From: Prosthecobacter debontii
GTDB taxonomy: Bacteria; Verrucomicrobiota; Verrucomicrobiia; Verrucomicrobiales; Akkermansiaceae
Length of the DNA: 64,000 bases
Assembly: GCA_945869465.1 (NCBI GenBank)
Contig: CAMBPB010000005.1
Span: 1 to 64,000 of the forward strand
Direction: 5' to 3'
In this document: positions 17,412 to 26,204 of the stretch, one piece after another
How the letters are laid out: each line of letters opens with the position of its first letter
Numbering within the stretch: position 1 is the first letter of the stretch
The notes under the pieces: model-generated
What the model was told of the DNA's origin: nothing
What the model saw: only the letters and a program-made list of their open reading frames with translations
Databases searched by the model: none
Made by a program: the position numbers and the translations under genes

Positions 17412-18164
17412 TTAGGAAGCGAGTTGGTCGAGAATGTCGTCAGCCACCTCGAAGTTGGTGAACACGTTCACGGTATCGGGGTAGTCGTCGAGTTGGTCGT
17501 GGAGTTTCAAAATCTGGCGGGCGATGGCGGGATCGGTGACCACGCTCGGGTTCTGGGAAATCGCGACGAGTTTTTCAGAAGTCGGTTGCAGGCCGGCGCT
17601 ACGCAGGGCGTTGGCGACGGTGCCGAGCTCGTTGGGGGCGGTGTGGATGACATGTTCCTCGTCATCGCTGTGCACGTCGTTGGCTCCGGCCTCGATGGCG
17701 GTTTCCATGAGGCGGTCCTCGGCGATGGTGTGTGCGGGGATGCGGATTTCGCCCTTGCGTTCGAATTGGTAGGAAACGCTGCCCTGGGTGGCGACGCTGC
17801 CGGCGTTTTTGGTGAAAATCGAGCGGATATCGGCGGCGGAGCGGTTGAGGTTGTCGGTGGCCATTTCCACGATGAAAGCGATGCCGGCGGGACCGTAGCC
17901 TTCGTAGGCGACCTCCTGAATGGCGTCGCCGCCGAGTTCGCCGGTGCCCTTTTTGATGGCGCGGTCAATGTTGTCCTTGGGCATGGAAACGGCTTTGGCG
18001 TTGTCGATGGCACTGCGGAGTCGCGCGTTGGTGGAAGGGTCGCCACCACCGGCGCGGGCGGCGAGTGCGATTTCATGGGCGCACTTGCTGAAGACCCTGC
18101 CTTTGATGGCATCGACTCTGGCTTTGATGTGTTTGACCTTGGACCACTTGTTGTGACCGGCCAT
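17412..18164 (-). CDS. yebC: YebC/PmpR/TACO1 family protein
   Basis: Cytosolic protein of 250 residues starting with the family hallmark MAGHNKWSKVKHIK at 18162-18164; a longer frame to 18275 would add 37 unconserved residues. Further hallmarks are KDNIDRAIKKGTGE, YEGYGPAGIAFIVEMATDN and ALRSAGLQPTSEKL. YebC proteins have been described as transcriptional regulators and more recently as helpers of ribosomes at difficult motifs such as polyproline; this copy cannot be assigned to one role from sequence. It is followed by rho on the same strand. Confidence 0.95.
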   Translation of the reverse strand: MAGHNKWSKVKHIKARVDAIKGRVFSKCAHEIALAARAGGGDPSTNARLRSAIDNAKAVSMPKDNIDRAIKKGTGELGGDAIQEVAYEGYGPAGIAFIVEMATDNLNRSAADIRSIFTKNAGSVATQGSVSYQFERKGEIRIPAHTIAEDRLMETAIEAGANDVHSDDEEHVIHTAPNELGTVANALRSAGLQPTSEKLVAISQNPSVVTDPAIARQILKLHDQLDDYPDTVNVFTNFEVADDILDQLAS

Positions 18165-18512
18165 GGGGAAATGGTGAGATGGAGGTTTGGGTGAGGCGGG
18201 CGGAGAGGCCATAGGAACGGGCAATCGCTCGCATGGCCGCGGAAAGGGATGGGAAGGTGCGATCCTGCGTTTCAACCGGTTCGTTTAGCCATGGATGGCA
18301 AACCAGGCCCGGTGGGGCAGGAAGACGGCAACCCGAGTGGCGATTCGGAAAATTCAATGCGAACCACCGCTCAGTCGTCCCAACGCGCAAACACTGGAAC
18401 AGGCGGGAACGCTTGGCAACCTCAAATTTTCGGGAGTCAGAGACCGGACGGATGATGGCCTGGGGCGGTTTTGCCGGTTGCCGAACGCGTCGAGCGGTGC
18501 CAATCTTCCGGC
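18165..18512. other. Intergenic region, 348 bp, divergent
   Basis: This gap separates yebC (minus) from the secreted protein gene (plus), so it should contain both promoters. No convincing promoter, hairpin, RNA gene or coding frame could be read in it. Confidence 0.6.
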
Positions 18513-19361
18513 ATGAGCTTCCGTCCGGCATGTGTGTTAGGGATCATTTGCGTGTTCGCGCTTCCATCGCTGGTGGCGGAGGATGCCAAGCCCGAGGGGA
18601 AGGCTGCGGAGAACGGAATCCCCGCCGATCTGCTCGACGACCCGCATGTGCGCGAGGAACTGGCGGTCAATGAATTTACCGCGCCGTCCATTTCGAAGAT
18701 GTTCGACACGCTTCAATTCCTGATGCCGCTGCCAGTGGTGGAGACCGAGCGCAAGATGCCGGCACGCATGCCGATGGATCGTGCGGACCTGGCCGTTGAG
18801 TTGGGTTTCCTGATCGCCGACGGCTTCCTGGTGGTGCAGGCCGAGCAGTTGGAAAAAGTCGAGGACCTGGCCAAGGACCTGACGCGCTACGGCAAGGCGC
18901 TCGGTGCCGGCGACCGGGTGAACCGCCACTCGGCGAGTTTGTTAGACGCGGCGAAGAAAAAAGACGTGGGGCAATTGAAGAAGGAGCTTGCGGCGACGCA
19001 GCGGGATGTGGAGGCGGAGCTGGTCACCTTGCGTGATGCGGATCTGGCACATTTGATTTCGCTGGGCGGATGGATTCGGGCGCTGGAGGTATCAACAGTG
19101 GCGGTGGACAAGCAGTTTGGCGTGGAGCGAGCGCGCAAGGTGATGCGCGAGGACATTGCCGACTATTATACCGAATCGGTGGCGGGTCTGGAGCCACGGA
19201 TTTCGGAGCGGCCGAATTATTTGGCAATGCGCGACGTGCTGGCCGGCCTGCGCACCGAAATGGTGCTCAAGGAGGGTGACGAGCCAACGGTGGAAATGAT
19301 GAGGGAGATCCGCAAACAGGCGGCGAAACTGGTGGAACTCGCACTGCAACGGAAACAATGA
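18513..19361 (+). CDS. Secreted alpha-helical protein of unknown function
   Basis: Protein of 282 residues with a signal peptide MSFRPACVLGIICVFALPSLVAED, which fixes the start at 18513. The mature part is mostly charged helix, with stretches such as LAKDLTRYGKALGAG and DAAKKKDVGQLKKELAATQRDVEAEL suggesting a helical bundle. No known domain was recognised. It is probably periplasmic. Its stop overlaps the ATG of the downstream dehydrogenase by 4 bp (ATGA), so the genes are co-translated with the next one or two genes. Confidence 0.85.
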   Translation: MSFRPACVLGIICVFALPSLVAEDAKPEGKAAENGIPADLLDDPHVREELAVNEFTAPSISKMFDTLQFLMPLPVVETERKMPARMPMDRADLAVELGFLIADGFLVVQAEQLEKVEDLAKDLTRYGKALGAGDRVNRHSASLLDAAKKKDVGQLKKELAATQRDVEAELVTLRDADLAHLISLGGWIRALEVSTVAVDKQFGVERARKVMREDIADYYTESVAGLEPRISERPNYLAMRDVLAGLRTEMVLKEGDEPTVEMMREIRKQAAKLVELALQRKQ

Positions 19362-20215
19362 GCGGCCCCGGCTTGTCTGAAAAAGTCGCGGTGCTCGGGC
19401 TTGGCATCATCGGATCGCGCGCCTGTTCACGGCTTGTCGATGCGGGTTGGCGGGTGGCCTGTTGGAACCGTACGCCAAAAGGCGTGGCCGGTGAAACCGC
19501 CACCCCGGAGGAGGCCGTCGACGGGGCCGCGATGATCTCGATCTATCTGAAGGACGCGCCGGCATTGCGCGAAATCGCCGGGCGGATCGCAGCCGTTCTG
19601 ACGCCGGGCCAGATCGTTCTGAATCATTCGACCGTGGATTTGGAAACGACGCGGTGGCTGGAGCGGATCTGCCTGTCGCGCGCCTGCCGGTTTCTAGACG
19701 CGCCATTCACCGGCAGCAAGCTCGCCTCGGGCAGTGGTCAATTGGTCTATTATATTGGCGGCGATCCAGCTTTGGCGGACGAGCTTGAGGCGTATCTATC
19801 AGTTACTAGCAAGTCACGCCTCTACTGTGGCCTGCACGGCGCGGCGACGGTGATCAAGCTGGCGACGAATCTAATCTCCGCCTGCACCGTGCAGGCAATG
19901 GCCGAGGCGCTGGCAATCGCCACCCGCCACGGAGTGCCGGCGGAGTGTCTGATCAGCGCGGTGGCGCAAAACGTCAGCGGCTCGATGCTGACCGCGATGA
20001 AGTTTCCAACCATGGCGGATGGGAACTTCGAGACGCATTTTTCCTTGTCCAACATGGGCAAGGACAGCCGTTACATGCTCGCGCTGGCGGAAGCCGCCGG
20101 GCTGGAAACCCCAGCGATCGAGGCGGTGTCCCGCCGGATGGCCGAGTTGTGCGCGGCGGGGCTGGGCGAGATGGATTATTCGGTGGTGGCGAAACCTTAT
20201 CTCGAACCCTCGTGA
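19358..20215 (+). CDS. 3-hydroxyisobutyrate dehydrogenase-like NAD(P) oxidoreductase
   Basis: Beta-hydroxyacid dehydrogenase family, 285 residues. The Rossmann motif VAVLGLGIIGSRACSRL is at the N-terminus. The substrate-binding motif FLDAPFTGSKLASGSGQLVYYIGG corresponds to the DAPVSGG consensus, and the catalytic-lysine region is GAATVIKLATNL. It lies between a secreted protein gene and a ygfZ-like gene with 4-bp stop/start overlaps on both sides, so it belongs to a tight three-gene unit. The substrate (3-hydroxyisobutyrate, tartronate semialdehyde, succinic semialdehyde or other) is not determined. Confidence 0.92.
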   Translation: MSGPGLSEKVAVLGLGIIGSRACSRLVDAGWRVACWNRTPKGVAGETATPEEAVDGAAMISIYLKDAPALREIAGRIAAVLTPGQIVLNHSTVDLETTRWLERICLSRACRFLDAPFTGSKLASGSGQLVYYIGGDPALADELEAYLSVTSKSRLYCGLHGAATVIKLATNLISACTVQAMAEALAIATRHGVPAECLISAVAQNVSGSMLTAMKFPTMADGNFETHFSLSNMGKDSRYMLALAEAAGLETPAIEAVSRRMAELCAAGLGEMDYSVVAKPYLEPS

Positions 20216-21078
20216 ACGGATTGTGGCGGATCGATCTCGGAATGCCCGCGCTGGTCGAATTTCGCGGGCCGGATGCAGTTAGATATCTCAACGGCCAGCT
20301 CACCCAAGACGTTAGACGCGTGGCGGGAGCAAACATCGCCCTGCCGTCCTGCGTGACGGACGCCAAGGGCTGCCTGCAGTTTCGCGTCTGGCTCACTGAG
20401 GCGGATGGAGGGGCGCTGTGGGTCGAAGGTCCGGCCCAACGCGCCGCAGAACTGGAGGCGCGGCTGACCCGTTATCTCATCGCCGACGACGTGGAGACCG
20501 TCGATCTAACAGGAAAGTGGTCGCTGGCGCATTTCACCGGAGTGCCGCCGCAGGCTCCCGCGGGCGTGCGAGTCCGTCAGAATGTCAGGTTCGGCGTGGC
20601 CGGGACCGACTGGTGGATTCCAGCCGGCATCGAGTCCGGCTTTCCGGCGGATGTTCCGTTGCTGAAAGGGGACGGCCTCGAAGCGTTTCGCATCACCCGC
20701 GGGGCGCCTGCCTGGGGCCGCGAGTTGAGCCAGGGAATGCTGCCGCCCGAGGCCGGGCTCGACGCGACCGACATCTCCTATCACAAGGGTTGTTATATCG
20801 GACAGGAAGTCATTTCCCGGATCAAATACGCGGGCAAGGTGAACAAACGCCTGGTGTGCATGATTTTCGATGCCGGCGTGCCGCCGGAGGGTGGCGAACT
20901 GGTCGATGCCGCCGGCAAATCCGCCGGCAGTTTGACGAGCGTTTCACCGGCTCTGGAGCAGGGCATGCGGAACGCGATGGGTTATGTGAAACGCGGAGTG
21001 AACGAAGTGTTTCTGGTGACTCCGGATGGAATCCGTCATCCCGCAAAGCTGCGGCTCGGTGGATCATATCCCGGCTGA
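20212..21078 (+). CDS. ygfZ: YgfZ/GcvT-like folate-binding protein
   Basis: Protein of 288 residues related to the glycine-cleavage T-protein; YgfZ/IBA57 proteins bind folate and help build certain Fe-S clusters. The signature KGCYIGQEVISRIKYAGKVNKRL is complete with its cysteine. N-terminal motifs RYLNGQLTQDVR and CVTDAKGCLQFRVWL also fit. The start is GTG at 20212, overlapping the upstream stop as GTGA, which decides it over upstream in-frame candidates. It is the last gene of the three-gene unit and is followed by the 125-bp repeat array. Confidence 0.9.
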   Translation: MNGLWRIDLGMPALVEFRGPDAVRYLNGQLTQDVRRVAGANIALPSCVTDAKGCLQFRVWLTEADGGALWVEGPAQRAAELEARLTRYLIADDVETVDLTGKWSLAHFTGVPPQAPAGVRVRQNVRFGVAGTDWWIPAGIESGFPADVPLLKGDGLEAFRITRGAPAWGRELSQGMLPPEAGLDATDISYHKGCYIGQEVISRIKYAGKVNKRLVCMIFDAGVPPEGGELVDAAGKSAGSLTSVSPALEQGMRNAMGYVKRGVNEVFLVTPDGIRHPAKLRLGGSYPG

Positions 21079-21156
21079 CTCGGCATTTCGCGGCGCAGCA
21101 GGAACACCGCGCCGCGACCGGAAAATTCCGGGTTGGGTTTGGTAATGATCAAATCC

Positions 21157-21715
21157 GGCGGTTCATTGCCCTGGGACCGCGAGTCGGTGACTCGCCTGAC
21201 CCTGATCTGAGAAAGAAGCCGCCATGCGGGCCTTCCCTTTCACATCTCATGGGCGTGCGGGTTTGGAAACCCGCGCTCCCGGCGGTTCATTGCACCGGGA
21301 CCGCGAGTCTGTGACTCGCCTGACCCTGATCTGAGAAAGAAGCCGCCATGCGCGGCCTTCCCTTTCACATCTCATGGGCGGGCGGGTTTGGAAACCCGCG
21401 CTCCCGGCGGTTCATGGCACCGGGACCGCGAGTCTGTGACTCGCCTGACCCTGATCTGAGAAAGAAGCCGCCATGCGCTGCCTTCGCTTTCACGTCTCAT
21501 GGGCGGGCGGGTTTGGAAACCCGCGCTCCCGGCGGTTCATTGCACCGGGACCGCAAGTCGGTGACTCACCTGACCATGATCTGAGAAAGAATCCGCCATG
21601 CGCGGCCTTCCCTTTCACATCTCATGGGCATGCGGGTTTGGAAACCCGCGCTCCCGGCGGTTCATTGCACCGGGACCGCGAGTCGGTGACTCGCCTGACC
21701 CTGATCTGAGAAAGC
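21157..21715. repeat. 125-bp tandem repeat, about 4.5 copies, with internal hairpins
   Basis: Units begin at about 21157, 21281, 21406, 21531 and 21656 (marker GGCGGTTCAT); the last is a half copy. Each full unit contains two palindromes: CGAGTC-GGT-GACTCG (a few copies have point changes) and CGGGTTT-GG-AAACCCG. The first unit is 124 bp through one deleted base; other copies differ by point changes. Since 125 is not a multiple of three, open frames running through the array shift phase and are not taken as genes. Confidence 0.93.
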
Positions 21716-21731
21716 GTGTCATTACGAGCAC

Positions 21732-21775
21732 CCAGCCCGTTGGGCCGGGCTGGTATCATGCCGGGCCTTTGGCCC
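21732..21775. repeat. Two adjacent hairpins after the tandem array
   Basis: CCAGCCCG (21732-21739) pairs with CGGGCTGG (21746-21753) across a 6-nt loop. GGGCC-TTT-GGCCC follows at 21763-21775. They sit between the converging ygfZ gene and the minus-strand membrane-protein gene and lack a T-run, so they are not classic intrinsic terminators. Confidence 0.75.
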
Positions 21776-21874
21776 TCAGGAGTGCCATCGCATTTTCCGT
21801 CACACCGATGCAATTCCTAGCTCCGGAATCTTCCAACCGAGATAGCTATCATGAATTTTTTGAGGCGACGGGAG

Positions 21875-22441
21875 TCAGCGGTGGAGACAGCGCAGGATGG
21901 GGGGCAGGGCGAGATCCCAGGCGTGGGCGACGGCGCAGCGGATGACAGCGGCCGCCTCCTCGCTGTTAGGGAAATTCCGATCTTCCCGGACTTTGCGGGC
22001 CATTCGGGCAATCGCGCTGAGTTCGGGAGGCAGCGTGAGCAAGCCCAACGCGGCGGACAACGCGGTGGCACCGAGCAGAATGGCGATGGCTCCCACCACC
22101 GGGATTTTGTAAACCAGCACGGCAAACACGGCGACGACTCCGCTTAAAGGCGGCACGGCCAGGCCGAAGCGCCGGGTGTTTTCGCGGGATGCAGCGGCTT
22201 TTGGCTCGCGTTCCTGCCACTCGGCAAGCGCCTTGAGCCGGAGCTGTCGGCCGAACTCTGCGGCGGATTCTTCTGCCCGGTGGATGATCGCGGCATCATC
22301 CAGCGAGGGCAGCCAGCGGGTGAGATCGCAACGGCACGGACGATTGCCGTCCCGAGCCAGGATGCGCATGCCGAACCACCAGCGGGCGACCAGCGAAATG
22401 GCGATCGGAAACAGCGAAAGGAACAGGATCAGGCGGAACAT
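21875..22441 (-). CDS. Hypothetical membrane protein
   Basis: Protein of 188 residues with an N-terminal hydrophobic segment (LILFLSLFPIAISLVARWWFG) and a second hydrophobic hairpin in the middle (GVVAVFAVLVYKIPVVGAIAILLGATALSAALGLL). The soluble parts are charged and helical. No family was recognised. Its start lies 14 bp after the FtsB/DivIC-like gene, on the same strand, so the two are probably expressed together with trpD upstream. Confidence 0.75.
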   Translation of the reverse strand: MFRLILFLSLFPIAISLVARWWFGMRILARDGNRPCRCDLTRWLPSLDDAAIIHRAEESAAEFGRQLRLKALAEWQEREPKAAASRENTRRFGLAVPPLSGVVAVFAVLVYKIPVVGAIAILLGATALSAALGLLTLPPELSAIARMARKVREDRNFPNSEEAAAVIRCAVAHAWDLALPPILRCLHR

Positions 22442-22455
22442 GCGGGCCTCAGGAT

Positions 22456-22797
22456 TTACCGGTCGCGCCGAAACCTCAAGACCCGTTCGCCTTCGCGGCA
22501 GTAGTCGAGACGATCCCGGGCATGGATTTCCAGATACGCGGGGTCCTCACGCAAGGCACGGAGTTCGATACGGCGGTGATCCCGCTCCGCCACGACCATG
22601 CGCTCGCGTTCCTGGGCGAGCTTTCGCTTGGATTCGAGCTTCTCAAGCGTCCGCCGCTGGGGGAAAGCCGTCGCCACCACCACGAATCCCAGCGACACAC
22701 AGCAGGCCATGAGGGCAAGTTTGCTGGCGCCCTGAATCACCCGCGTGCGGGCCTCCAGACGCGTCAACATCGCGGACTCCAACCGTTTCCTTGCCAT
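22456..22797 (-). CDS. Septum formation initiator family protein (FtsB/DivIC-like)
   Basis: Bitopic membrane protein of 113 residues. A short basic N-terminus is followed by one membrane helix (LALMACCVSLGFVVVATAF), a coiled coil (RRTLEKLESKRKLAQERERMV and onward), and the C-terminal signature EDPAYLEIHARDRLDYCREGE typical of FtsB/DivIC (D-P-x-Y-x-E-x2-AR-x2-L). Such proteins link FtsL and FtsQ/DivIB in the divisome. The start at 22797 was chosen to give a normal short cytoplasmic tail. Its location beside trpD is not the classic eno-ftsB context. Confidence 0.82.
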   Translation of the reverse strand: MARKRLESAMLTRLEARTRVIQGASKLALMACCVSLGFVVVATAFPQRRTLEKLESKRKLAQERERMVVAERDHRRIELRALREDPAYLEIHARDRLDYCREGERVLRFRRDR

Positions 22798-22886
22798 TCT
22801 CAGCCCCCAAAAACCATGACATGCCCCGAATGTCAAGCGATCCGAAGGAGGCGCATCGCGCGAGTGAGTTGATAGGAAGAAAGGAC

Positions 22887-23933
22887 TCACCCGGTCGCGG
22901 CCTTGCGCAGCAGGCGGAGGCGTTCCAGCGCGGCACCGCTTTGGATCATCTCGCGTGAAATCTCGATGCCGTCGCCCAGGTTGTCGGCGAGGCCCGCACA
23001 GGCGAGCGCGGCCCCGGAGTTCATCAGGACCATGTCGCGTTTCGGGCCGGTATCGTTGCCGGAGAGGATCGCTTCGAGAATGGCGGCGTTGGTTTGCGCG
23101 TCACCGCCGCGCAGGGATTCGACCTCGGCGTGTTTGAAGCCGAAATCACGCGGGCGGATTTCCTCGTCCTCGAGGTCCTGATAGGCGCCGGATTTGCAAA
23201 TGCGGGTGGAACCCATCAGGCTGACCTCGTCCACCGAGCGGCCATCGCCGGTGGTTCCGTGCACGACCCACGCGCTGTCGCGGCCGAGGCGCTGGAGGAT
23301 TTCGGCGAAGGCCGGGCACAGATCGCGCGAAAACACCCCGACCAGCTGGCATTGCGGCCTGGCGGGATTGAGCAGCGGGCCGATCAGGTTGAAAATGGTC
23401 CGGATACCCTTGGCCGCCAGTGCTTTCCGGACGCCCGCGACCGCCCTGAAGGCCGGGTGATAGTTTGGCGCGAACATGAAGCCGATGCCGGCTTTCTCAA
23501 GACAGCGGCGGAAGTCGTCCACCGGCAGATCGATGCGGATGCCGAGCGCTTCGAGCACGTCGGCGCCGCCGCTTTTTGAAGTGATGCCGCGGTTGCCGTG
23601 TTTGACCACCACGGCCCCGGCGGCGGCGGCGATGAACATCGCGGTGGTGGAAACATTGAACAGATCCAACTGATCGCCACCCGTGCCGCAGACATCGAGT
23701 GTGGGGCCGTCCAGATCGAGCAGGCCGAGGTGCGGATCCACCGCGTGACCGAGGAAAACCTCGACAAAACCGGCGATTTCCCCGGGGGTTTCGCCCTTGT
23801 TGGCCAAGGCTTCGAGCAGGCGGCCTTTTTTTTCATCCGTGATGGCGGGATTGAGCAAAAGTTCCGCCGCCACCTCCACTTCGCGGGGCGAGAGTTCCTG
23901 CTTTTGTTCGAGGTGGTGAATCAAGGCGTCCAT
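22887..23933 (-). CDS. trpD: Anthranilate phosphoribosyltransferase
   Basis: Second step of tryptophan synthesis: transfers phosphoribose from PRPP to anthranilate. The protein is 348 residues, normal for TrpD. The PRPP/Mg site CGTGGDQLDLFNVST, the KHGNRGITSKSGGADVLEALG block and the anthranilate region FNLIGPLLNPARP are complete. No other trp gene is in the window. An FtsB-like gene and a membrane-protein gene follow on the same strand. Confidence 0.97.
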   Translation of the reverse strand: MDALIHHLEQKQELSPREVEVAAELLLNPAITDEKKGRLLEALANKGETPGEIAGFVEVFLGHAVDPHLGLLDLDGPTLDVCGTGGDQLDLFNVSTTAMFIAAAAGAVVVKHGNRGITSKSGGADVLEALGIRIDLPVDDFRRCLEKAGIGFMFAPNYHPAFRAVAGVRKALAAKGIRTIFNLIGPLLNPARPQCQLVGVFSRDLCPAFAEILQRLGRDSAWVVHGTTGDGRSVDEVSLMGSTRICKSGAYQDLEDEEIRPRDFGFKHAEVESLRGGDAQTNAAILEAILSGNDTGPKRDMVLMNSGAALACAGLADNLGDGIEISREMIQSGAALERLRLLRKAATG

Positions 23934-24028
23934 GCCGGAACCTTACCACGATCCCGAATCAGGGCCAGAACGAACCGACCAAAGACCATGGGCTGGTTTG
24001 ACGGAGAGACGACGATGACAGAATCATT

Positions 24029-24053
24029 TTGTGACAGAATCATTCTGTCACAA
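24029..24053. repeat. 25-bp near-perfect palindrome
   Basis: TTGTGACAGAAT and ATTCTGTCACAA (12-bp arms) face each other across one base. A further direct copy of the half-site (TGACAGAATCATT) stands just before it. It lies 15 bp beyond the MFS gene's stop and about 95 bp before trpD, both minus strand. It could be a protein-binding site, a transcript-end hairpin or a dispersed small repeat; no T-run follows on either strand. Confidence 0.85.
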
Positions 24054-24068
24054 TCCCCCGGCTCCAGC

Positions 24069-25907
24069 TCACGCTTTCGGTTTTTTGCCTTCGAAGTGCT
24101 CCTCGATTTCCTCCAGCGTCTTGCCCTTGGTTTCCGGCAGGAAAAAGGCGGCGGTGATGAAGTAGATCACGGTGCAGGCGGCGAAGGCGAAGAACATCGT
24201 GCCGTAGCCGTATTTGCCGACCGTGGGCAGGAAGATCGCGGCGATGGTGGTGGAAACCGCCTGATTGACCAGCAGGGCGATGCTCATGCCGTTGGAACGG
24301 ATGCGGGTGGGCATCAGTTCCGATAGAGCGAGCCACACGCAGACCCCCGGCCCGATGGCGAAGAAGCCGATGAAGACAAAGATGCACACCGCAATGGTCC
24401 AACCGTTGGCGGTGCTGGGCACCGGCGTGATGAGCGCGTTTTCGATCTTGATGTCGGCATTCTTGGACTTCTCCAAATCGGCAAACGGGTTCTTGAAAAA
24501 TGCATCCACACTGTTGCTAGGCAGGCTGGCGTTGCGGCTGATTTTGAGTTTCGCCGCCTTGTCGTCGGAGCGCACCACATTGGTGGCCGCGGTGAAATCC
24601 CCGCATGAATAGATGATCGACAGCGTTGTGGGTCTTCCGGCGATCGCCTTGCCGGCCTCCCCGGCGGTGGTTAGAAAGCCGGCGGCCTTGGCATCGTCGT
24701 ATTTGATTTCCACCAGCTGATCTTTCACCGCCTGTCTGGTGCCGTCGGCCAAGACTTTTTCGGCGTCCACCTCGGTGACCAGCGCCTGCACGGCGTCCTT
24801 GCAATCGACGCGAAGTTTCTCGGTGTTGCGGAAGAGGAACCCGACGGCTATCAGGGAAACGATGATGCCCGCGGTGCCGATCGAGAGCAGGAATTTGCGG
24901 CCTTTTCTATCCACCAGCGCCACCGCCCCCATGGTCATGACGAAATTGACGAGGGTGAGAATCACATAACCCATGTGCGCCTGGGCATCGTTCAAACCGG
25001 CTTGAATGAGGATGGTGGCGTTGTATCCGATGATCGAGTTGATACCGGTGGCCTGATTGCAGGCGAGGATAACGCAGGCCAGAACGAAGGGGATCACATA
25101 TTTCCGGGACCGCAGCGAACCGCCGCTCGTCCCGGTGGCCTTCGCGGATGCCTCGGCGCTGGCCGTGTCGCGCATTTCGTCGATTTCACGTTCCGCCTGG
25201 TCCGGCACGCGCGAACGCAGCAACGCGCTGCGGGTGGCCTCCACCTTGCCACGCTTGAACAACCAGCGCGGCGACTCCGTGACCATGAACGCGCCGATGA
25301 CGAACACCACGCCGGGCAGCATGGAAACCCAGAAAATCCAGCGCCAAGCATGTTCCTTGGCGGCGAAGAGTTCCTCGAGGGTGCCGTCCTTTTCAATGCC
25401 CCCGATCCAGATGCTGAAGCCGTAGCCGATCAACGCCGCGGCGACGATGCCGAGCGTGAGCAGCCATTGAAACACGCCGGTGCCTTTGCCGCGATTGGCG
25501 GCGCTGAGGCATTCGGCGAGATAAAGCGGGATGACCACTCCGATCAATCCGGCACTCACCCCTTGCAGCAGACGTCCCATCACCAGCGGGCCGAATCCCT
25601 CGGCCAGGGCGATCATCGGGATGCTCGCCACAAACACCAGGCCACTGACAATCATCATCGGCTTGCGGCCGACCAGATCGGACAGCATCCCTGCAAACAG
25701 CGTGGAAATGACACTTCCTAACAATACCGCCGCCACGATGATGGACAATTCCCCGGCGTTCAGCCCGGATGTGGCTTCCATATACGGCAGCGCGCCGGCG
25801 ATGATGCCGACATCAATCCCGTAAAGCAGACCGCCCAAGCCAGCGACGATGAGAAGGAAGCGATTGTAGCGCTGGATGCTGGTCGGCGGGGTGGATGGAG
25901 TGCTCAT
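24069..25907 (-). CDS. MFS sugar porter with a large extracytoplasmic insert
   Basis: Inner-membrane sugar:proton symporter family, 612 residues from the ATG at 25905-25907. Family marks include GGLLYGIDVGIIAGALPY, DLVGRKPMM, VPLYLAECLSAANRGKG-like VIPLYLAECLSA, ESPRWLFKRGK, NQATGINSIIGYNATI, DRKGRKFLL and PETKGKTLEEIEEHF. About 140 residues (360-501) are inserted between predicted helices 9 and 10 on the outer side; they hold two cysteines (about 369 and 435). Normal sugar porters are 450-500 residues. The sugar is unknown. It stands alone on its strand with a divergent antitoxin gene upstream. Confidence 0.92.
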   Translation of the reverse strand: MSTPSTPPTSIQRYNRFLLIVAGLGGLLYGIDVGIIAGALPYMEATSGLNAGELSIIVAAVLLGSVISTLFAGMLSDLVGRKPMMIVSGLVFVASIPMIALAEGFGPLVMGRLLQGVSAGLIGVVIPLYLAECLSAANRGKGTGVFQWLLTLGIVAAALIGYGFSIWIGGIEKDGTLEELFAAKEHAWRWIFWVSMLPGVVFVIGAFMVTESPRWLFKRGKVEATRSALLRSRVPDQAEREIDEMRDTASAEASAKATGTSGGSLRSRKYVIPFVLACVILACNQATGINSIIGYNATILIQAGLNDAQAHMGYVILTLVNFVMTMGAVALVDRKGRKFLLSIGTAGIIVSLIAVGFLFRNTEKLRVDCKDAVQALVTEVDAEKVLADGTRQAVKDQLVEIKYDDAKAAGFLTTAGEAGKAIAGRPTTLSIIYSCGDFTAATNVVRSDDKAAKLKISRNASLPSNSVDAFFKNPFADLEKSKNADIKIENALITPVPSTANGWTIAVCIFVFIGFFAIGPGVCVWLALSELMPTRIRSNGMSIALLVNQAVSTTIAAIFLPTVGKYGYGTMFFAFAACTVIYFITAAFFLPETKGKTLEEIEEHFEGKKPKA

Positions 25908-26204
25908 GATTTCAAACGGAACGGCGGGATGATAGGAATTGAGCCAGTGCCGACAATGCGGAAATTCACGGGACGGGAAACCGCGCAGGAACGGGAATCG
26001 ACCTCGCAAGCGAAATCGCCGAGGCGTCAGATGAAACCTCCCGTCAGGCCTTTCCCATCACTCCCGCATGCAGCGCCCAGCTCTTGGAGTGGGTTGGCAA
26101 CGACGGGTCCCCATCAGCGTGTTGTGGTTCAAAAGGCGGGTGTTTTGGCAAATGCGGGGGACAAATGGATTGCACTTGTCCGCAAACGGCTTAAACTTCT
26201 CCCC
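25908..26204. other. Divergent intergenic region with one half of a direct repeat
   Basis: Nearly 300 bp between the MFS gene and the antitoxin gene. It contains the left copy (26054-26078) of a 24-25-bp repeat whose right copy covers the rapA start. No clear promoter was identified. Confidence 0.6.
26054..26078 (+). repeat. Left copy of a direct repeat flanking the antitoxin gene
   Basis: CCCATCACTC-CCGCATGCAG-CGCCC; the right copy at 26635-26658 is identical except for one missing C. Copies are in the same orientation and about 580 bp apart, with the antitoxin gene between them. Confidence 0.9.

Larger units (their letters stand above)
21079..21874. other. Convergent intergenic region holding repeats only
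   Basis: Almost 800 bp between ygfZ (plus) and the membrane-protein gene (minus). It contains the 125-bp array and two further hairpins. The first 78 bp and last 100 bp show nothing recognisable. Confidence 0.8.

Noticed and set aside
17133-18194. Open frame of 353 residues opposite yebC
   Set aside because: It is the antisense of yebC and of the rho 5' end; Gly/Val-rich composition comes from GC bias.
21157-21715. Possible CRISPR array or repeat protein
   Set aside because: Whole 125-bp units repeat without unique spacers, no cas genes are present, and the unit length breaks any reading frame.
21348-21945. Short plus-strand frames of 78-115 codons in the tandem array
   Set aside because: They are produced by the repeat itself in shifting frames and have no ribosome sites or family match.
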